This document shows, in pieces, positions 62,001-64,000 of a DNA stretch of 64,000 nucleotides. The notes under the pieces are model-generated. The model was not told the DNA's origin, made no database searches, and worked only from the letters and a program-made list of their open reading frames with translations. The translations under genes and the position numbers were made by a program. The stretch's first letter is position 1. The number at the start of each line of letters is the position of its first letter. The DNA lies in NCBI GenBank assembly GCA_963831705.1, contig CAWHRE010000005.1, positions 124,001 to 188,000 of the forward strand. Direction: 5' to 3'. The DNA is from DASQPR01 sp963831705. Its GTDB lineage: Bacteria; Actinomycetota; Actinomycetes; Mycobacteriales; Micromonosporaceae.

Positions 62001-62057
62001 TCCTGGAGTTCGTTGACGCGTCGACGGTGTGTCTTGCTGATAACTCCAGGATCAACT
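61995..62057. repeat. Intergenic hairpin repeat, copy 4, containing the ROK regulator stop codon
   Basis: Perfect 16-base arms (61995-62010, 62042-62057) and a 31-base loop with gttgacgcgtcgacggtgtg. The TGA of the upstream gene (61998-62000) is part of the left arm. It precedes the P450 promoter. Confidence 0.9.
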
Positions 62058-62085
62058 TCGCTTGACCGTTCTCGCACCGTACTTA

Positions 62086-62091
62086 TAGCGT
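62086..62091 (+). promoter_or_regulatory. -10 box TAGCGT with -35 TTGACC for the P450 gene
   Basis: TTGACC at 62062-62067 is 18 bases before TAGCGT, and the ATG at 62100 is eight bases after it. This is one of the few promoters here with both elements and suggests a leaderless or very short leader. Confidence 0.5.
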
Positions 62092-62099
62092 CGCCACCC

Positions 62100-63389
62100 A
62101 TGAGGAACCTCCGTTCGCGCGTCATGGCTTCGATCGCACATCGGTATGTGCGACGCGTCGGGAAGCGCGGACTCGAACTCTCCTCACTCGGACATTTGCC
62201 GCCCGCGGTCCTGATGCCGCTGCGCCGCAACGGCCTCGATCCGGTGCCGGAGCTGGGCGCGGCGCGCGAGACCGCCCCGATCACCCGCCTCGCTTCCGCG
62301 TTCGGTCTGCCGATCTGGCTGGTCACCGGTCACCAGCAGGCCAAAGCCGTCCTGGCCGACGCCGATGCGTTCTCCACCGACTTCGCGAACATGATCGGCG
62401 GCGTACCCGGCGCGTCCACCAACCCCGGCGGCCTCGGTTTCGCCGATCCGCCGGTGCACACCCGGCTACGGCGCATGCTCACGCCTGAGTTCACGATGCG
62501 TCGCCTGGCCCGGCTTGAGCCGCGGATCCACACCATCATCGAAGACCTGCTCGACACGATGGCGCTCGCCGAAAGCGTGGACCTGGTCGCGGACTTCGCG
62601 CTGCCGATCCCGTCGCTCGTCATCTGCGAGCTGCTTGGCGTCCCGTACGCGGACCGGGAGGAATTCCAACGGCTCGCGATGGCCCGATTCGACATCTTCG
62701 GCGGCGTCGCGCTGTCCTTCGGCGCCATCTCGGAATCCCTCGTCTACCTGCGTGAAGTCGTCCGCAAGCAGCGTCTCAACCCGGGTGACGGCCTGCTCGG
62801 CGCGATCATCGCGGAGTACGGCGACGAGATCAGCGATGAGGAGCTGGCCGGCCTCGCCGACGGCGTACTCACCGGTGGATTCGAGACGACCGCGAGCATG
62901 TTGGCGCTCGGCGCGCTGGTCCTGCTCGAGGATCCACACGCGACTCGTCTCATCGCCGACGACGATGACGCCGTCGCGCCGTTCGTGGAAGAAGTGCTGC
63001 GGCACCTCGCCGTCGTACAGGTCGCGTTCCCGCGCTTCGCGCGCAAGGACATCGAGGTCGACGGTGTGAAAATCGCGAAGGGCGACGTGGTCGTCGTGTC
63101 GCTGTCCGGCGCGAATCGCGATCCGGTCCTCGGCGCGAATCTTGAGACCGTCGATCCGGCACGTCCCTCGTCGCCGCACATCGCGTTCGGGTACGGGTTC
63201 CACCGCTGCGTCGGTGCCGAGCTGGCCCGGATGGAGTTGCGAGCCGCCTATCCGGCGCTGGTCCGTCGATTCCCGCAGATGCGACTGGCGATCCCGATCG
63301 AAGAGCTGGAGTTCCGCAAACTGTCCATCGTGTACGGCGTCGAGCGGCTACCGGTTCACGTCCACGCGCCCATCCCGGCAGGGATATAG
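62100..63389 (+). CDS. Cytochrome P450
   Basis: A 429-residue class I P450. The haem loop is F-G-Y-G-F-H-R-C-V-G with the axial Cys, the I-helix has G-G-F-E-T-T (the acid-Thr pair of oxygen activation), and the K-helix E-x-x-R is E-E-V-L-R. No ferredoxin or reductase gene is nearby. The substrate is unknown. Frame is open upstream to 62013, but homology and the promoter support ATG 62100. Confidence 0.92.
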   Translation: MRNLRSRVMASIAHRYVRRVGKRGLELSSLGHLPPAVLMPLRRNGLDPVPELGAARETAPITRLASAFGLPIWLVTGHQQAKAVLADADAFSTDFANMIGGVPGASTNPGGLGFADPPVHTRLRRMLTPEFTMRRLARLEPRIHTIIEDLLDTMALAESVDLVADFALPIPSLVICELLGVPYADREEFQRLAMARFDIFGGVALSFGAISESLVYLREVVRKQRLNPGDGLLGAIIAEYGDEISDEELAGLADGVLTGGFETTASMLALGALVLLEDPHATRLIADDDDAVAPFVEEVLRHLAVVQVAFPRFARKDIEVDGVKIAKGDVVVVSLSGANRDPVLGANLETVDPARPSSPHIAFGYGFHRCVGAELARMELRAAYPALVRRFPQMRLAIPIEELEFRKLSIVYGVERLPVHVHAPIPAGI

Positions 63390-63391
63390 CA

Positions 63392-63425
63392 GTTCGGGGC
63401 ACGCCATCGATGGCGTACCCCGAAC
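63392..63425. terminator. Bidirectional hairpin between the P450 and GlsB-type genes
   Basis: gttcggggcacgccatc pairs with gatggcgtaccccgaac with a single C-A mismatch and no separate loop. It starts three bases after the P450 stop and lies before the stop of the convergent gene. Confidence 0.75.
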
Positions 63426-63439
63426 GAGTGCTGCATGTG

Positions 63440-63721
63440 TCAGATCCGGCGGCGGCGACGGCTTCCGGTGCCGGCGACAAGCGCGACACCGATCGCTGCG
63501 ACGACCACCTGGATGATGTGCTCGGTCCAGTTCACACCGGACGTGTGCGCCACGTGCAGCGCGGAGGCGATCAGGTAGCCGACGAACGCGGCCACGATGC
63601 CGATCAGAATCGTCAGGCCCATGCCCATGTTCTGGCGGCCTGGTACGAGCAGACGACCAAGAGCACCGATGACGGCGCCGATGATGATCGTCCAAATGAT
63701 GACCCCGAGTGTGATGGTCAT
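63440..63721 (-). CDS. GlsB/YeaQ/YmgE family small membrane protein
   Basis: A 93-residue protein with three helices (V-I-I-W-T-I-I-I-G-A-V-I-G-A-L-G, G-L-T-I-L-I-G-I-V-A-A-F-V-G-Y and Q-V-V-V-A-A-I-G-V-A-L-V) and a basic C-terminal tail. This family is called transglycosylase-associated but its activity is unknown; it is often stress-induced. GGAAAGG precedes the ATG. Confidence 0.85.
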   Translation of the reverse strand: MTITLGVIIWTIIIGAVIGALGRLLVPGRQNMGMGLTILIGIVAAFVGYLIASALHVAHTSGVNWTEHIIQVVVAAIGVALVAGTGSRRRRRI

Positions 63722-63805
63722 GTCGTCAACCTTTCCAAACCGGTAGTTGCTGCGAAGGTGAACTTCATATGCCCGGCCCGTGCACGGTTGAAACGACGTA
63801 GGTTG

Positions 63806-64000
63806 CTAAAAACCCGGAAATACGGTACGCAGCAGGTCAAGCCGCTTGTCTTCGACGCCTTCCGGGGTGTGATCGGGGTCCAGGCGGCCGTACACGAGGC
63901 GGATGAACGCTTCGGCCGGGAGAGTCAGCGCGTCGCTGTCGGCTTCGCCTGGTTCCAGCGCCACGGTCGGGCCAAGTGTCAACCGGAAGTTCCGATCCGG
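63806..64000 (-). CDS. C-terminal part of a maleylpyruvate isomerase-like (mycothiol-dependent) protein, cut by window edge
   Basis: Sixty-four codons and a TAG stop are visible; the 5' part lies beyond the window. The end contains L-T-L-P-A-E-A-F-I-R-L-V-Y-G-R-L-D-P and L-D-L-L-R-T-V-F-P-G-F, which resembles the C terminus of actinomycete proteins with an N-terminal DinB/maleylpyruvate-isomerase metal domain that use mycothiol. Only the tail is seen, so the assignment is moderate. Confidence 0.5.
   Translation of the reverse strand, partial: PDRNFRLTLGPTVALEPGEADSDALTLPAEAFIRLVYGRLDPDHTPEGVEDKRLDLLRTVFPGF

Overview
The window is high-GC DNA from an actinomycete. Three things point that way: the CysM-CysO-Mec cysteine route, a gene neighbourhood matching the conserved pncB-clpS-DUF2017-mec-cysO-cysM-murI-MBL-rph-rdgB block of Mycobacterium and relatives, and many genes whose start codon lies 6-8 bases after a TANNNT -10 box (leaderless transcripts). 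The genus cannot be named from this sequence alone. No rRNA or tRNA gene was recognised.

Layout. 1-2800: a truncated lincosamide-nucleotidyltransferase-like gene, an MHYT-domain membrane protein and an LtrA-type membrane protein. 2783-16890: the conserved housekeeping block (rdgB, rph, MBL hydrolase, murI; cysM, cysO, mec; DUF2017, clpS; pncB, pncA), interrupted by an amidohydrolase, a QueA-family gene, an SDR-VOC fusion and a two-component system. 16930-18775: two oppositely oriented arrays of 30-bp repeats around an AbiEi/DUF559-type gene, with an 80-nt inner inverted repeat; this is the most unusual structure here. 18854-30126: ctaD, a flavin disulfide reductase, PspA, a TPM-less envelope protein, NRDE, xthA, a GyrI-like protein, an orphan response regulator, a hydrolase, a lipoprotein and a PAP2 protein.

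30188-40816 is an alpha-glucan locus. It holds a binding-protein/two-permease sugar ABC transporter, a LacI regulator, a secreted four-CBM GH87 alpha-1,3-glucanase and a cytoplasmic GH13 alpha-glucosidase. The suggested flow is extracellular cleavage of alpha-1,3-glucan, import of oligosaccharides and intracellular hydrolysis. 40880-47327 carries a NarL-type two-component pair, membrane proteins, an SDR, a GlnX-like membrane protein and a deleted phosphotransferase gene.

47374-62000 looks like a glucosaminide/chitosan regulon. A secreted GH2 exo-beta-glucosaminidase gene (47479, heavily frameshifted) stands alone. An eight-gene operon runs leftward from 60644 to 51670: ROK kinase, solute-binding protein, two permeases, two ATPases, GH4 and a BadF/NAGK-type kinase. 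The divergent ROK regulator begins at 60777. A shared operator, GTTAG-N9-CTAAC, occurs twice before the GH2 gene and once between the kinase and the regulator. The window closes with a P450, a GlsB-type small membrane protein and the tail of a maleylpyruvate-isomerase-like gene.

Two general features stand out. A family of long hairpin repeats (arms gttgatcctggagtt / aactccaggatcaac) sits at gene 3' ends in four full copies and one half copy. Frameshifts cluster in a few patches (14115-16890, ctaD, 47479-50328), and almost all can be repaired by removing single bases, which suggests sequencing or assembly insertions more than natural decay.
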